Below, in pieces: positions 55,731-64,000 of a DNA stretch of 64,000 nt (positions are counted from its first letter, which is position 1; each line of letters opens with the position of its first letter). Source of the DNA: Desertivibrio insolitus (GTDB lineage: Bacteria > Actinomycetota > Actinomycetes > Actinomycetales > Microbacteriaceae); contig NZ_JAFIQW010000003.1 in NCBI RefSeq assembly GCF_017355965.1, positions 24,001 through 88,000 of the forward strand, in the 5' to 3' direction. A model generated the notes under the pieces. That model was given only the letters and a program-made list of their open reading frames with translations. It made no database searches and was not told where the DNA came from. The position numbers and the translations under genes were made by a program.

Positions 55731-56180
55731 ATGCTGCGAGGACTCGCGACGATCAGCTTCTTCGCGGACGATCTGGATGCCGCGCGGCGGTGGTACGCCG
55801 AGTTGCTCGGTATCGACGCGTACTACTCCTACCCACCCGGGCAGCCTCCGGCCTACGTGGAGTTCCGCATCGGCGACTACCAGCACGAGCTCGGCATCAT
55901 CGACCGGCGCTTCGCTCCCGGAGCCGGCGACGGCCAGGCGCGCGAGCCCGGCGGGGCCGTGGCGTTCTGGCACGTCGACGACGTGAGCGCCGCACTCGAA
56001 CGGCTGCAGGATCTCGGCGCCGTCGTGTACGAGCCGCTCGTTCAGCGCGAGGACGGGTTCGTCACGGCATCCGTCGTCGACCCCTTCGGCAACGTGCTCG
56101 GCGTGATGTACAACCCGCACTACCTCGACGTGCTCGGCGAGCCGAGAGCGCGAACGGATGCCGAGGGCGGAACGGCCTGA
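55731..56180 (+). CDS. VOC-superfamily (glyoxalase/bleomycin-resistance-like) protein
   Basis: 149 residues. Two beta-alpha-beta-beta-beta modules: LRGLATISFFADDLDAARRWYAELLG, then PPAYVEFRIGDYQHELGIIDRR, AVAFWHVDDVSAALERLQDLGA and ASVVDPFGNVLGVMYNPHY. Metal-ligand candidates are His in YQHELGI and His in FWHVDD. Ligand unknown. ATG 55731 follows GGGGAG by eight bases; the longer frame to 55596 lacks a ribosome site. Confidence 0.87.
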   Translation: MLRGLATISFFADDLDAARRWYAELLGIDAYYSYPPGQPPAYVEFRIGDYQHELGIIDRRFAPGAGDGQAREPGGAVAFWHVDDVSAALERLQDLGAVVYEPLVQREDGFVTASVVDPFGNVLGVMYNPHYLDVLGEPRARTDAEGGTA

Positions 56181-56191
56181 CCAACGCGAAC

Positions 56192-56215
56192 GGCCGGCCC
56201 CCGAAGGGACCGGCC
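56192..56215. terminator. Terminator between VOC and aldo/keto reductase genes
   Basis: GGCCGG (56192-56197) / CCGGCC (56210-56215) with an inner CCC/GGG stem around GAA; between convergent stops. Confidence 0.75.
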
Positions 56216-56232
56216 CTCGCTGCCGCAGAGCG

Positions 56233-57084
56233 TCAGTCCTGCGGGATGTAGTCGAACTCCTCGGGGTTCGGCCCGATGCGCTCGTTCTTGTCGAGACCGT
56301 CGATCGCCGACATGTCGTCGCCGGTCAGCTCGAAGTCCCAGAGCTCGAAGTTCTCGACCACGCGCTCGCGGGTGACCGACTTCGGGAACACGATGTCGCC
56401 GCGCTGGATGTGCCAGCGGAGCGTCACCTGCGCCGGCGTCTTGCCGAGGCGCTGCGCGATGCCGGTGATGGTCTCGTCGCCGAGCACCTTGCCCTGCGCG
56501 ATCGGCGACCACGCCTCGACGGCGATGCCGTGCTGCTTGCTGAACTCGCGCGTCTCGTTGTTGGCGAAGTACGGGTGCACCTCGATCTGGTTGACGGCCG
56601 GCACGACACCGGTCTCGTCGAACAGGCGCTGCAGGTGCGCGGGCTGGAAGTTCGAGACACCGATGGCCTCGACGCGTCCGGACTCGAGGATCTTCTCGAG
56701 CGCCTTCCACGTGTCGACGTAGTCGATGTCGATCGTCGGCAGCGGCCAGTGGATGAGGAACAGGTCGAGGAAGTCGAACTTCATCACGTCGAGCGAGCGC
56801 TGGAACGCGTCGGCCGCGGCCTGCGGGTCGTGGTACCCGTTGTTCAGCTTGCTCGTGACGAAGACCTGCTCGCGCTCGAGCCCGGACTCGCGCACGGCCT
56901 CGCCGACCTCGGCCTCGTTCCCGTACATCTGGGCGGTGTCGATGTGGCGGTAGCCGATCTCCAGCGCCGTGAGGGTGGCCTGCTTGGTCTCCTCCGGCTT
57001 GATCTGGAAAACCCCGAAGCCGAGCTGCGGGATCTCGACCTCGTTGTTGAGCATGACGGTGGGGATGTCTTCAGCGGCTGTCAT
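56233..57084 (-). CDS. Aldo/keto reductase (2,5-diketo-D-gluconate reductase-like)
   Basis: 283 residues, a TIM-barrel AKR5-type enzyme. The catalytic tetrad is Asp and Tyr in DTAQMYGNE, Lys in FVTSKLNNG and His in FLIHWPLP. The NADPH site is shown by AWSPIAQGKVL and KSVTRERVVENFEL. It reduces small aldehydes and keto sugars. AAAGGAG lies four bases before ATG, and a TAGCGT box (57111-57106) lies 21 bases upstream. The large tandem-repeat array begins about 190 bases further upstream. Confidence 0.92.
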   Translation of the reverse strand: MTAAEDIPTVMLNNEVEIPQLGFGVFQIKPEETKQATLTALEIGYRHIDTAQMYGNEAEVGEAVRESGLEREQVFVTSKLNNGYHDPQAAADAFQRSLDVMKFDFLDLFLIHWPLPTIDIDYVDTWKALEKILESGRVEAIGVSNFQPAHLQRLFDETGVVPAVNQIEVHPYFANNETREFSKQHGIAVEAWSPIAQGKVLGDETITGIAQRLGKTPAQVTLRWHIQRGDIVFPKSVTRERVVENFELWDFELTGDDMSAIDGLDKNERIGPNPEEFDYIPQD

Positions 57085-57298
57085 CTCGCTCCTTTCGCTC
57101 CTTCCACGCTAGAAGCGCCCAGCCCATGGACGCGAATCGAGGAGCACACGCACAGTCAACCGTCAGTGACGGGGTGCGGGCGCAACCCCGCCATCGACCC
57201 ACGAGCCCGCACTCGGCAGATGACGGAGTCGCAGATTGATGGCGGGTTCGCGCTCCGCGAGCAGCGGAGCAGCGGGGGTGGGACCAGCCCGCGAGCAG

Positions 57299-57700
57299 CG
57301 GCGCCGGCAATGCGGCATCCGATCGCCACTCCGGCATACAACCGCATGCCGCTTTCACGTTCCGATGCGTCCCCGACCCGCGGCGCCGGCAACGCGGCAT
57401 CCGATCGCCGCTTCGACATACAACCGCATGCGGATTCTCCGTTCGGTGCGTCCCGACTCGCGGCGGCGGCAACGCGGCAACCGACCGCCACTCCGGGATA
57501 CAAGCGCGTGCCGCTCACACGTTCAGTGCGTCCCGCCCGCGGCGCCGACAACGCGGCATCCGATCGCGAAACCGGCATACGACCGCATGCCGCTTTCACG
57601 TTCGGGCGCGTCCCTGACCCTCGGCGCTGGCAGCGCGGCATCCGATCGCCAAGACGGCATACAACCGCATGCCGGTTTCGCGATCGGGTGCGTCCCGACC
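57299..57700. repeat. Tandem array of five ~80-bp palindrome-bearing units
   Basis: Units start at 57299, 57381, 57461, 57540 and 57622 (lengths 82, 80, 79, 82 and ~79), each beginning CGGCGCCGGCAACGCGGCAT or a near variant. A conserved middle reads CGGCATACAACCGCATGCCG, a 6-bp stem with an 8-base loop, intact in copies 1, 4 and 5 and disturbed in 2 and 3. Each ends GTTCGGTGCGTCCCGACC or similar. Unit lengths are not multiples of three, so no reading frame is kept across the array. It lies upstream of the aldo/keto reductase gene and downstream of purF. The rest of this 656-base intergenic region (57085-57298 and 57701-57740) holds the reductase promoter, a GCTCCGC/GCGGAGC hairpin (near 57253-57270) and nothing else I can name. 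Confidence 0.92.
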
Positions 57701-57740
57701 AGCGGGGAAGCCGCGGCAGACGGACGCAGCGCGCCCAGCC

Positions 57741-59195
57741 TCAGCTCGCCTGGTTCGCCTCGACCCAGTTCAGGTACTCGGGGCTCACGCTGCCCGTCAC
57801 GTACTGCCCGGTGAACGGGCTCATCTCGAGGTCCTTGACGCTCGAGCCCTCGACGATCGCGGCGTGCATGTCCTCGACCTCCTGGTAGATCAGGTGGTCG
57901 GCGTGCAGGGCCTGCGCGATCTCGGGGATCTTGCGGTCGTGCGCGATCAGCTCGTGCCGCGTCGGCATGTTGATGCCGTACACGTGCGGGTAGCGCACGG
58001 GCGGGGCGGCCGAGGTGAACGTGACCTTGTTCGCGCCGGCGGCGCGGGCCATGTCGACGATCTCGCGAGAGGTAGTGCCGCGGACGATCGAGTCATCCAC
58101 GATCAGCACGTTCTTGCCCTTGAACTCGCTCGACATCGCGTTGAGCTTCTGCCGCACGGAGCGGGTGCGCTGCTCCTGCCCCGGCATGATGAAGGTGCGG
58201 CCGACGTAGCGGTTCTTGTAGAAGCCCTCGCGGTACTCGACGCCGAGCTTCTGCGCGACCTGCATCGCCGCCGGGCGCGACGAGTCGGGGATCGGCATGA
58301 CGACGTCGATGTCGCCGAGCGGTGCGTGCTTCGCGACGGTGTCCGCGAGCCGGTTGCCGAGCCGCAGCCGGGCCTCGTAGACCGAGATCCCGTTCATGAT
58401 CGAGTCGGGGCGGGCGAGGTACACGTACTCGAACGAGCACGGCACGAGCACCGGGTTCTTCGCGCACTGACGCGACACCATCTCGCCCTGCATGCTGATG
58501 AACACAGCCTCGCCAGGCGCGACGTCGCGGATGACCTCGTAGCCGCCGGCCTCGAGCACGAGCGACTCGCTGGCGACGACCCATTCGTCGTGGTCGCGGC
58601 CCTCGCGCCGGCCGAGCACGAGCGGGCGGATGCCGAACGGGTCGCGGAACGCGAGCAGACCCTGCCCCGCGATCATCGCGATCGCCGCGTACGAGCCCTC
58701 GACGCGCTCGTGCACGCGCTCGATCGCGTTGAAGACCTGGTCGGGGTCGAGCTGCTCGCTCGTCACCTGGGCCTGCAGCTCGTGCGCGAGCACGTTGACG
58801 AGCAGCTCGGTGTCGGAGTTCGTGTTGAGGTGACGGCGGTCGACGTGGAAGAGCTCCTGCGTCAGCTCACGCGTGTTCGTGAGGTTGCCGTTGTGCACCA
58901 GGATGATGCCGTACGGCGCGTTCACGTAGAACGGCTGGGCCTCCTGCTCGCTGGACGCCGTGCCGCGGGTCGCGTAGCGCACGTGTCCGAGGCCCATCGT
59001 GCCGAGCAGCGAGCGCATGTCGCGCGTGCGGTACGCCTCGCGCACCTGGCCGCGCGCCTTGTGGATGTGGAAGGTGCGTCCCTCGGCGGTGGCGATGCCG
59101 GTGGAGTCCTGTCCACGGTGCTGCAGCAGACCGAGTGCGTCGTACACCTGCTGGTTGACGGTGCTCGAAGAGACGATGCCGACGATGCCGCACAT
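57741..59195 (-). CDS. purF: Amidophosphoribosyltransferase
   Basis: 484 residues. First committed step of purine synthesis, making phosphoribosylamine from PRPP and glutamine. ATG 59195 is fixed because Cys2 (MCGIVGIV) must become the N-terminal nucleophile of the glutaminase domain. The HRGQDSTGIAT and HNGNLTNTREL motifs follow. The C-terminal PRTase domain has NVLIVDDSIVRGTTSREIV. The cysteines expected for the Fe-S cluster of Bacillus-type PurF are partly seen (QCAKN, VPCSFEYVY, with no CSFE/C pair at the end), so cluster content is uncertain. Divergent from purM. Confidence 0.96.
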   Translation of the reverse strand: MCGIVGIVSSSTVNQQVYDALGLLQHRGQDSTGIATAEGRTFHIHKARGQVREAYRTRDMRSLLGTMGLGHVRYATRGTASSEQEAQPFYVNAPYGIILVHNGNLTNTRELTQELFHVDRRHLNTNSDTELLVNVLAHELQAQVTSEQLDPDQVFNAIERVHERVEGSYAAIAMIAGQGLLAFRDPFGIRPLVLGRREGRDHDEWVVASESLVLEAGGYEVIRDVAPGEAVFISMQGEMVSRQCAKNPVLVPCSFEYVYLARPDSIMNGISVYEARLRLGNRLADTVAKHAPLGDIDVVMPIPDSSRPAAMQVAQKLGVEYREGFYKNRYVGRTFIMPGQEQRTRSVRQKLNAMSSEFKGKNVLIVDDSIVRGTTSREIVDMARAAGANKVTFTSAAPPVRYPHVYGINMPTRHELIAHDRKIPEIAQALHADHLIYQEVEDMHAAIVEGSSVKDLEMSPFTGQYVTGSVSPEYLNWVEANQAS

Positions 59196-59286
59196 TCGGG
59201 AGGGAGCTCCAGCCAATAGGATCGGTGACTGCCCCGGAAGCGGGACCGAGCACACATCCTCCCATGCTCTCGAGGAGCGCGCAGTC

Positions 59287-60375
59287 ATGGCCAACCCCTA
59301 CGCCGAGGCCGGCGTCGACACCGCTGCCGGCGATCACGCCGTCGAACTGATGAAGGCGGCCGTTGCGGCGACGCACGGACCCAACGTGTTCGGCGGGGTC
59401 GGCGGCTTCGCCGGCATGTTCGACGTCTCCTTCCTCAAGGACTACCAGCGCCCCGTGCTCGCGACCTCGACCGACGGTGTCGGCACCAAGGTCGCGATCG
59501 CGCAGGCGATCGACAAGCACGACACGATCGGGCAGGACCTCGTCGGCATGGTCGTCGACGACATCGTCGTCACCGGCGCGAAGCCGCTGTTCATGACCGA
59601 CTACATCGCGTGCGGCAAGGTCGTGCCCGAGCGCATCGCCTCGATCGTCGCGGGCATCGCCAACGCCTGCGCGGCCACCGGCACCGCCCTCGTCGGCGGC
59701 GAGACCGCCGAGCACCCGGGCCTCCTCGGTCCCGACGACTACGACGTCGCGGGCGCCGCGGTCGGCGCGGTCGAGGCCGACGCGATCCTCGGCCCGCAGC
59801 GGGTGCGATCCGGCGACGTCGTGCTCGCGCTCGCGTCATCCGGCCTGCACTCGAACGGCTTCTCGCTCGTGCGCGCCATCCTCGCCAAGCGCGGACTGAA
59901 GTACACGGATGTCTCCGACGAGCTCGGCCCCGTCGGCGAGGCGCTGCTCGAGCCGACCCGGCTCTACACGACCCCCGTGCTCGACGCGATCGGCCAGCAT
60001 GCGGGCATCCGCGCGCTGAGCCACGTCACGGGCGGCGGTATCGCGCAGAACCTCGCCCGTGTGCTGCCGCGCGGCTCCTGGGCCGAGGTCGACCGCTCGA
60101 CGTGGTCGCCGTCGCCGGTGTTCCGCGTGCTGAGCGACTGGAACGGCATGAGCCTCGAGAGCACCGAGGGCACCTGGAATCTCGGCATCGGCTTCCTCGC
60201 GGTCGTCGATGCGGCCGAGGCGGACGCCGTCGCGGAGACGTTCACCGCGGGTGGCATCGACACGTGGCGCGTCGCCGAGGTGTCGACCGACGCGCGCGAC
60301 CTCGACGGGTTCGAGCAGGGCGCGAAGGGCGTCGACGGCGGCGCCGTGCGCCTGGTCGGCAGCTACCGCGACTAG
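59287..60375 (+). CDS. purM: Phosphoribosylformylglycinamidine cyclo-ligase (AIR synthetase)
   Basis: 362 residues. Converts FGAM to AIR with ATP, the fifth step of purine synthesis. Clear PurM motifs: YAEAGVDTAAGDHAVELMK, STDGVGTKVAIA, DDIVVTGAKPLFMTDYIACGK, GGETAEHPG and SHVTGGGIAQNLARVLP. GAGGAG lies nine bases upstream of ATG. The 91-base region shared with purF should contain both promoters. Confidence 0.96.
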   Translation: MANPYAEAGVDTAAGDHAVELMKAAVAATHGPNVFGGVGGFAGMFDVSFLKDYQRPVLATSTDGVGTKVAIAQAIDKHDTIGQDLVGMVVDDIVVTGAKPLFMTDYIACGKVVPERIASIVAGIANACAATGTALVGGETAEHPGLLGPDDYDVAGAAVGAVEADAILGPQRVRSGDVVLALASSGLHSNGFSLVRAILAKRGLKYTDVSDELGPVGEALLEPTRLYTTPVLDAIGQHAGIRALSHVTGGGIAQNLARVLPRGSWAEVDRSTWSPSPVFRVLSDWNGMSLESTEGTWNLGIGFLAVVDAAEADAVAETFTAGGIDTWRVAEVSTDARDLDGFEQGAKGVDGGAVRLVGSYRD

Positions 60376-60395
60376 AGCCGCGGTGCGAGGCGGCC

Positions 60396-60731
60396 CTACT
60401 CCTCGATCTCGCCCTCGAGCGGCGTCGACACCGACTCGCGTGCGGCGGCGAGCTCCCGGGCGCGCTTGAGCGACAGCACGTCGAGCACGACGGCGATGCC
60501 GCCGCCGATCACGAGGCCGATCGAGACGCCCCACAGGGCGAAGTAGCCGAAGGTCGCGCCGAAGCCGACCTCGGGGTCGATCGGGAACAGCGAGGTCAGC
60601 AGGTACGCGGCGATCGCGCCGAGGCCCGCGCCGAGCACGAGGAACACCGGGATCTTCGGGGCGCGGCGCACCGAGACGCGCTGCTCCGACTCGGTGGCAT
60701 CCGGGATCTCACGCTCGTTCGGGTCGGTCAC
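60396..60731 (-). CDS. Two-helix membrane protein of unknown function
   Basis: 111 residues. A charged N-terminus (~1-38) is followed by two membrane helices (IPVFLVLGAGLGAIAAYLLTSLF and FALWGVSIGLVIGGGIAVVLDVL) and an Arg/Glu-rich tail. I know similar proteins beside actinobacterial purine genes, without a known function. GTG 60731 with GACAAT (60743-60738) exactly six bases upstream suggests a leaderless mRNA. The longer frame from 60773 lacks support. Confidence 0.75.
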   Translation of the reverse strand: MTDPNEREIPDATESEQRVSVRRAPKIPVFLVLGAGLGAIAAYLLTSLFPIDPEVGFGATFGYFALWGVSIGLVIGGGIAVVLDVLSLKRARELAAARESVSTPLEGEIEE

Positions 60732-60794
60732 GCATCCATTGTCCCGCGTTCCCGCGGGCGGCGCCGACGGCAACGGATGCTCGGAGCGAACGCT

Positions 60795-61157
60795 CTACGC
60801 CCGCCACTTCAGCGGCAGCAGCGCCCCGAGATCGGACCGCGACCCGGACGCGCTGATGCGCCCGGCGAGCAGAGCCTCCGACCAGAGGGCCGTGCCGGTC
60901 GCGATCTCGACCCACGTCGTCGGATCGGTCTCGACGACGTTCGGCGGGGTACCGCGCGTGTGCCGCGGGCCCTCGACCACCTGCACCGCGCCGAACGGCG
61001 GCACCCGCACCTCGACGGTGTTGCCGGGCGCCTCGTCGGAGAGCACCTGCAGCAGGTACCGCACGGCGAGCGCGGTGGTGTCGCGCGAGGCATCCGCGTC
61101 GAGCACGGCCTGCACGGCGACGGCTCCGGCGGCGGGATCGATGCGGGGGCGGGCCAT
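60795..61157 (-). CDS. Bacterial sterol-carrier-protein-like protein (SCP_3 type)
   Basis: 120 residues: MARPRIDPAAGAVAVQAVL, then RYLLQVLSDEAPGNTVEVRVPPFGAVQVVEGPRHTRGTPPNVVETDPTTW. This is the compact SCP2-like fold conserved beside purine genes in actinobacteria; its ligand is unknown, and the conserved position near purM/purD suggests a link to nucleotide metabolism only by context. TAGGGT (61169-61164) lies exactly six bases before ATG. Confidence 0.85.
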   Translation of the reverse strand: MARPRIDPAAGAVAVQAVLDADASRDTTALAVRYLLQVLSDEAPGNTVEVRVPPFGAVQVVEGPRHTRGTPPNVVETDPTTWVEIATGTALWSEALLAGRISASGSRSDLGALLPLKWRA

Positions 61158-61288
61158 GCTCCGACCCTACGACGGCCGCCGGCTGGGCGAGCTGCGCACT
61201 TCTTCGCACGCTGCGCAGTAGGAGGTGCGCACGCCGGCAAGACCTGCACATCGAGCGGCCCCGTCGGGCGAGTGGGGCCCACCTCGTC

Positions 61289-61324
61289 GGTCGAGCAGCG
61301 GGCGCAACCCGCGTATTGAGATCC
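61289..61324. repeat. Degenerate copy of the GGTCGAGTAG...CGTATCGAGACC palindrome
   Basis: GGTCGAGCAGCGGGC (61289-61303), GCA, then ACCCGCGTATTGAGATCC (61307-61324). The core GCGGG/CCCGC pairs and the flanks pair partly. It lies between the sterol-carrier gene and purD. Confidence 0.6.
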
Positions 61325-61379
61325 GGCAGCACGCAAGACCCCGCCCGGAGGACCCCGAACCCCTGGCTACGCTTGTCCC

Positions 61380-62624
61380 GTGCGAATCCTCGTCCTCGGA
61401 TCCGGCGCGCGCGAGCACGCCATCGTCACCGCGTTGCTCTCCGAGAACGCCGGCCACGACATCACGATCGCCCCCGGCAACGCTGGCATCGGCCTCGACG
61501 TGCCCGCGGTCGCGCTCGACGCCACCGACGCGGAGCTCGTCACCGAGTACGCCATCGACAACGACATCGAGCTCGTCGTCATCGGTCCGGAGGCCCCGCT
61601 CGTCGCGGGTGTCGCCGACGCGCTGCGCTACCGCGGCATCGCCGTCTTCGGTCCGGGCAGGGCCGCGGCTCAGCTCGAGGGCAGCAAGACCTTCGCGAAG
61701 CGGATCATGGACGCCGCGGGTGTGCCCACCGGCCGCGCCCACCGCGCCGAGACGCTCGAGGACGCGATCGCCGCGCTCGACGAGTTCGGCGCCCCCTACG
61801 TCGTCAAGGCGGACGGCCTCGCCGCCGGGAAGGGCGTGCTCGTCACGTCCGACCGCGACGCCGCCGTCGAGCACGCGACCTTCTGGCTCGCCTCGGGCGG
61901 CGTGCTCGTCGAGGAGTTCCTCGAGGGCCGCGAGGTCTCCCTCTTCCTGCTCAGTGACGGCCACGACGTCGCCCCGCTCTCCCCCGCTCAGGACTTCAAG
62001 CGCCTGCTCGACGGCGACGAGGGCCCCAACACCGGTGGCATGGGCGCCTACTCGCCGCTGCCCTGGCTGCCCGAAGGGTTCGTGCAGGAGGTCGTCGACA
62101 CGATCGCGGTTCCCACGATCCGGCAGCTCGAGCACGAGCAGACCCCCTTCATCGGACTGCTCTACTGCGGCCTGATCCTCACGCCCGGCGGCATCCGGGT
62201 CATCGAGTTCAACGCCCGCTTCGGCGACCCGGAGACGCAGGTCGTGCTGCCGCGCCTCACGACGCCGCTGTCGACGCTGCTCTACGCGGCCGCGACCGGC
62301 ACGCTCGAGGAGGCGCCGACCCCCGAGTTCTCCAGCGGCGCCGCCGTCACCGTCGTGCTCGCCAGCGAGGGCTACCCCGCCGAATCGGCGACCGGTCGCG
62401 TGATCGAGGGCCTCGACGAGGCGCTCCGTGTGCCCGGCGTCACGATCGCGCACGCCGCCACCCAGATCGTCGGCAACGACCTCGTCTCGAGCGGCGGCCG
62501 CGTGCTCAGCGTCGTCGCGAGGGGCGCGGATGTCGCCGAGGCCCGCGCTCGCGCGTACGAGGCGGTCGGCATGATCAGCCTCGAGGGCGTGCAGTTCCGC
62601 ACCGACATCGCGGCGAACGTCTGA
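61380..62624 (+). CDS. purD: Phosphoribosylamine-glycine ligase
   Basis: 414 residues. Joins glycine to phosphoribosylamine using ATP. RILVLGSGAREHAI, GPEAPLVAGV, the ATP-grasp loop YVVKADGLAAGKGVLV, GPNTGGMGAYSPLPWL and EFNARFGDPETQVVLP are the PurD signatures. GTG with TACGCT (61368-61373) exactly six bases upstream: probably leaderless. The last base of its stop is the first base of the purC ATG, so purC is coupled. Confidence 0.96.
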   Translation: MRILVLGSGAREHAIVTALLSENAGHDITIAPGNAGIGLDVPAVALDATDAELVTEYAIDNDIELVVIGPEAPLVAGVADALRYRGIAVFGPGRAAAQLEGSKTFAKRIMDAAGVPTGRAHRAETLEDAIAALDEFGAPYVVKADGLAAGKGVLVTSDRDAAVEHATFWLASGGVLVEEFLEGREVSLFLLSDGHDVAPLSPAQDFKRLLDGDEGPNTGGMGAYSPLPWLPEGFVQEVVDTIAVPTIRQLEHEQTPFIGLLYCGLILTPGGIRVIEFNARFGDPETQVVLPRLTTPLSTLLYAAATGTLEEAPTPEFSSGAAVTVVLASEGYPAESATGRVIEGLDEALRVPGVTIAHAATQIVGNDLVSSGGRVLSVVARGADVAEARARAYEAVGMISLEGVQFRTDIAANV

Positions 62625-63478
62625 TGGCCGGGCACGCGGCATCCGCCCTCGAGCTGCCGGGCTGGCGCCACACCTACTCCGGCAAGGTGCGCGACCTGTA
62701 CGAGCCGGAGGACGGCGCCGCCGACCGGATGCTCGTGGTCGCGAGCGACCGCGTCAGCGCCTACGACCACGTGCTCGAGCCCGGCATCCCCGGCAAGGGC
62801 GAGCTGCTCACGCGGCTGTCGACGTGGTGGTTCGCGCGCCTCGACGTGCCCAACCATCTGCTCGACGAGCCCGTTCCGGCCGCCGTCGCGGGCCGCGCCT
62901 CGGTCGTCAAGAAGCTCGACATGTACCCGATCGAGGCGGTCGTGCGCGGCTACCTCACCGGCAGCGGCTGGGCGGAGTACCGCGAGCACGGCACCGTCTG
63001 CGGCATCCGGCTGCCCGAGGGCCTGCAGGACGGCGACCGTCTGCCCGAGCCGATCTACACGCCCGCGTTCAAGGCCGAGTACGGCGAGCACGACGAGAAC
63101 ATCACGTTCGAGCGCACGGTCGAACTCGTCGGCGAGGAGCGCGCCGCCGAGCTGCGCGACCTGTCGCTCGCGATCTTCGCGCAGGCCTCGGTAGTGTGCG
63201 AGGAGCGGGGCGTGCTGCTCGCCGACACCAAGTTCGAGTTCGGCGCCGACCCGGTCACGGGCGCGACGACCCTCGGCGACGAGGTGCTGACCTCCGACTC
63301 GTCGCGCTACTGGGACGCCACCGGCCCCCGCGGGCTGAGCTTCGACAAGCAGATCGTGCGCGACTGGCTGCGTGCCAACTGGGACGGCGAGGGCGTGCCG
63401 CCCACGCTGCCGCTCGAGATCGTCGAGCGCACGGCCCTCCGCTACGCCGAGCTGATCGACCGGCTGACCTCGCTCTGA
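62624..63478 (+). CDS. purC: SAICAR synthetase
   Basis: 284 residues. Condenses CAIR with aspartate. HTYSGKVRDLYEP, VVASDRVSAYDHVLEPGIPGKGELLTRLSTWWF, YPIEAVVRGYLTGSGW and LGDEVLTSDSSRYWD define the family (long eukaryote-like form). Overlaps purD by one base (TGATG). Confidence 0.96.
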   Translation: MAGHAASALELPGWRHTYSGKVRDLYEPEDGAADRMLVVASDRVSAYDHVLEPGIPGKGELLTRLSTWWFARLDVPNHLLDEPVPAAVAGRASVVKKLDMYPIEAVVRGYLTGSGWAEYREHGTVCGIRLPEGLQDGDRLPEPIYTPAFKAEYGEHDENITFERTVELVGEERAAELRDLSLAIFAQASVVCEERGVLLADTKFEFGADPVTGATTLGDEVLTSDSSRYWDATGPRGLSFDKQIVRDWLRANWDGEGVPPTLPLEIVERTALRYAELIDRLTSL

Positions 63479-63515
63479 GCCCGGCTGCCGCTCCGGCCCT
63501 GCCAGAATCTGTGCC

Positions 63516-63971
63516 GTGACTCTGCGGATCGAACAGGTGGACTGGGCGGATGCCGGCGCGAGCGAGCTGCGCGCGGAGCAGCGGGCCGAGATCGAGCTGC
63601 GCTACGGCACCCCCGACTCGGAGCCCGGCCCGGCGCCCAGCGCGAGCGACATCACGGCGTTCTTCGTCGCGTACGCGGAGGACGGCACCCCCGTCGGCTG
63701 CGGCGGGCTGCGCCAGCTCGATGCGTCGCACGGCGAGATCAAGCGGATGTACGTGCGCCCGAGCCACCGCGGCACGGGTGTCTCGGTCGCGGTGCTCGGC
63801 GCCCTCGAGAACGACGCCCGCGCCCGAGGCTGGGACCGCCTCGTGCTGGAGACCGGCGACGAGCAGCCCGACGCGATCCGGTTCTACGAGCGGGAGGGCT
63901 ACGAGCTCATCCCGAACTTCGGCTACTACGTGGGCGAGCCGCTGTCGAAGTGCTACGGGAAGGCGCTGTAA
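63516..63971 (+). CDS. GNAT-family N-acetyltransferase
   Basis: 151 residues. The single GNAT fold has the acetyl-CoA loop in IKRMYVRPSHRGTGVSVAVLGALE and the final motif AIRFYEREGYELIPNFGYY. Substrate unknown. GTG with CAGAAT (63503-63508) seven bases upstream, like other leaderless starts here. The remaining 29 bases of the window hold no feature. Confidence 0.88.
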   Translation: MTLRIEQVDWADAGASELRAEQRAEIELRYGTPDSEPGPAPSASDITAFFVAYAEDGTPVGCGGLRQLDASHGEIKRMYVRPSHRGTGVSVAVLGALENDARARGWDRLVLETGDEQPDAIRFYEREGYELIPNFGYYVGEPLSKCYGKAL

Positions 63972-64000
63972 GGGGCCTTGCCTTCCGTCAGGGGCCGAGG

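Noticed and set aside
57299-57700. CRISPR array or coding repeat protein in the 80-bp tandem units
   Set aside because: The whole unit is conserved with no unique spacers and there are no cas genes. Unit lengths of 82, 80, 79 and 82 shift the reading frame, and all frames are open only because of base composition.

Overview
The window is a continuous piece of a high-GC actinobacterial chromosome. The best guess is a member of Microbacteriaceae (Micrococcales). That rests on very GC-rich third codon positions, actinobacteria-specific small families (a DUF3073 protein and a bacterial sterol-carrier-like protein next to purine genes), many genes that appear to be transcribed without a leader, and palindromic intergenic repeats of a kind I associate with this family. 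I see no prophage, insertion sequence, integrase, CRISPR array or toxin-antitoxin module. Most of the window is housekeeping, transport and envelope genes.

Layout. 1-3.2 kb: end of inorganic pyrophosphatase, then a two-gene peptidoglycan hydrolase operon (M23 then NlpC/P60) whose N-terminal coiled coils are paralogous. 3.4-3.8 kb: tRNA-Glu, tRNA-Asp and tRNA-Phe. 4.0-8.9 kb: a small hypothetical protein, two PRC-barrel stress-type proteins, a membrane protein and a soluble Ser/Thr kinase that lacks a canonical start codon. 9-16.4 kb: methylmalonate-semialdehyde dehydrogenase, a zinc peptidase, an Eis-like acetyltransferase, RecQ and the coupled cysK-cysE pair. 16.5-21.3 kb: a secreted endonuclease/5'-nucleotidase fusion divergent from a secreted trypsin-like protease. 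21.3-27.4 kb: a frameshifted L-serine dehydratase, a DMT transporter, a DEAD-box helicase with a long Arg/Asp repeat tail and a lipoprotein hydrolase. 27.6-37.8 kb: efflux and regulation (RND pump, MocR with a YczE-like protein and a 36-residue protein, TipA-like MerR divergent from RlmA, HAD phosphatase, TetR with a DHA2 exporter). 37.9-41.1 kb: a KimA-like permease translationally coupled to two CrcB fluoride-channel subunits, then a small secreted peptide.

41.3-48.0 kb is a sugar-uptake locus: LacI regulator, binding lipoprotein and two permeases in one direction, and a glucosidase/debranching enzyme in the other, with a LacI-type operator placed on the divergent promoter. 48.2-50.6 kb: zinc alcohol dehydrogenase and a PadR/membrane-protein pair. 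50.6-53.4 kb: molybdate uptake (ModA and a fused ModB-ModC). 53.4-57.1 kb: histidine phosphatase, flavoprotein monooxygenase, DUF3073, VOC protein and aldo/keto reductase. 57.7-63.5 kb: purine biosynthesis (purF divergent from purM, then purD-purC).

The most unexplained structure is non-coding: five tandem copies of an ~80-bp palindrome-containing unit between the aldo/keto reductase and purF (57299-57700); two adjacent stem-loops with a shared inner stem but different outer stems after crcB (40745-40913); and a repeat with a second palindrome inside its loop, located between the sugar-binding-protein and permease genes (43413-43498). None of these can be assigned a function from the sequence alone.
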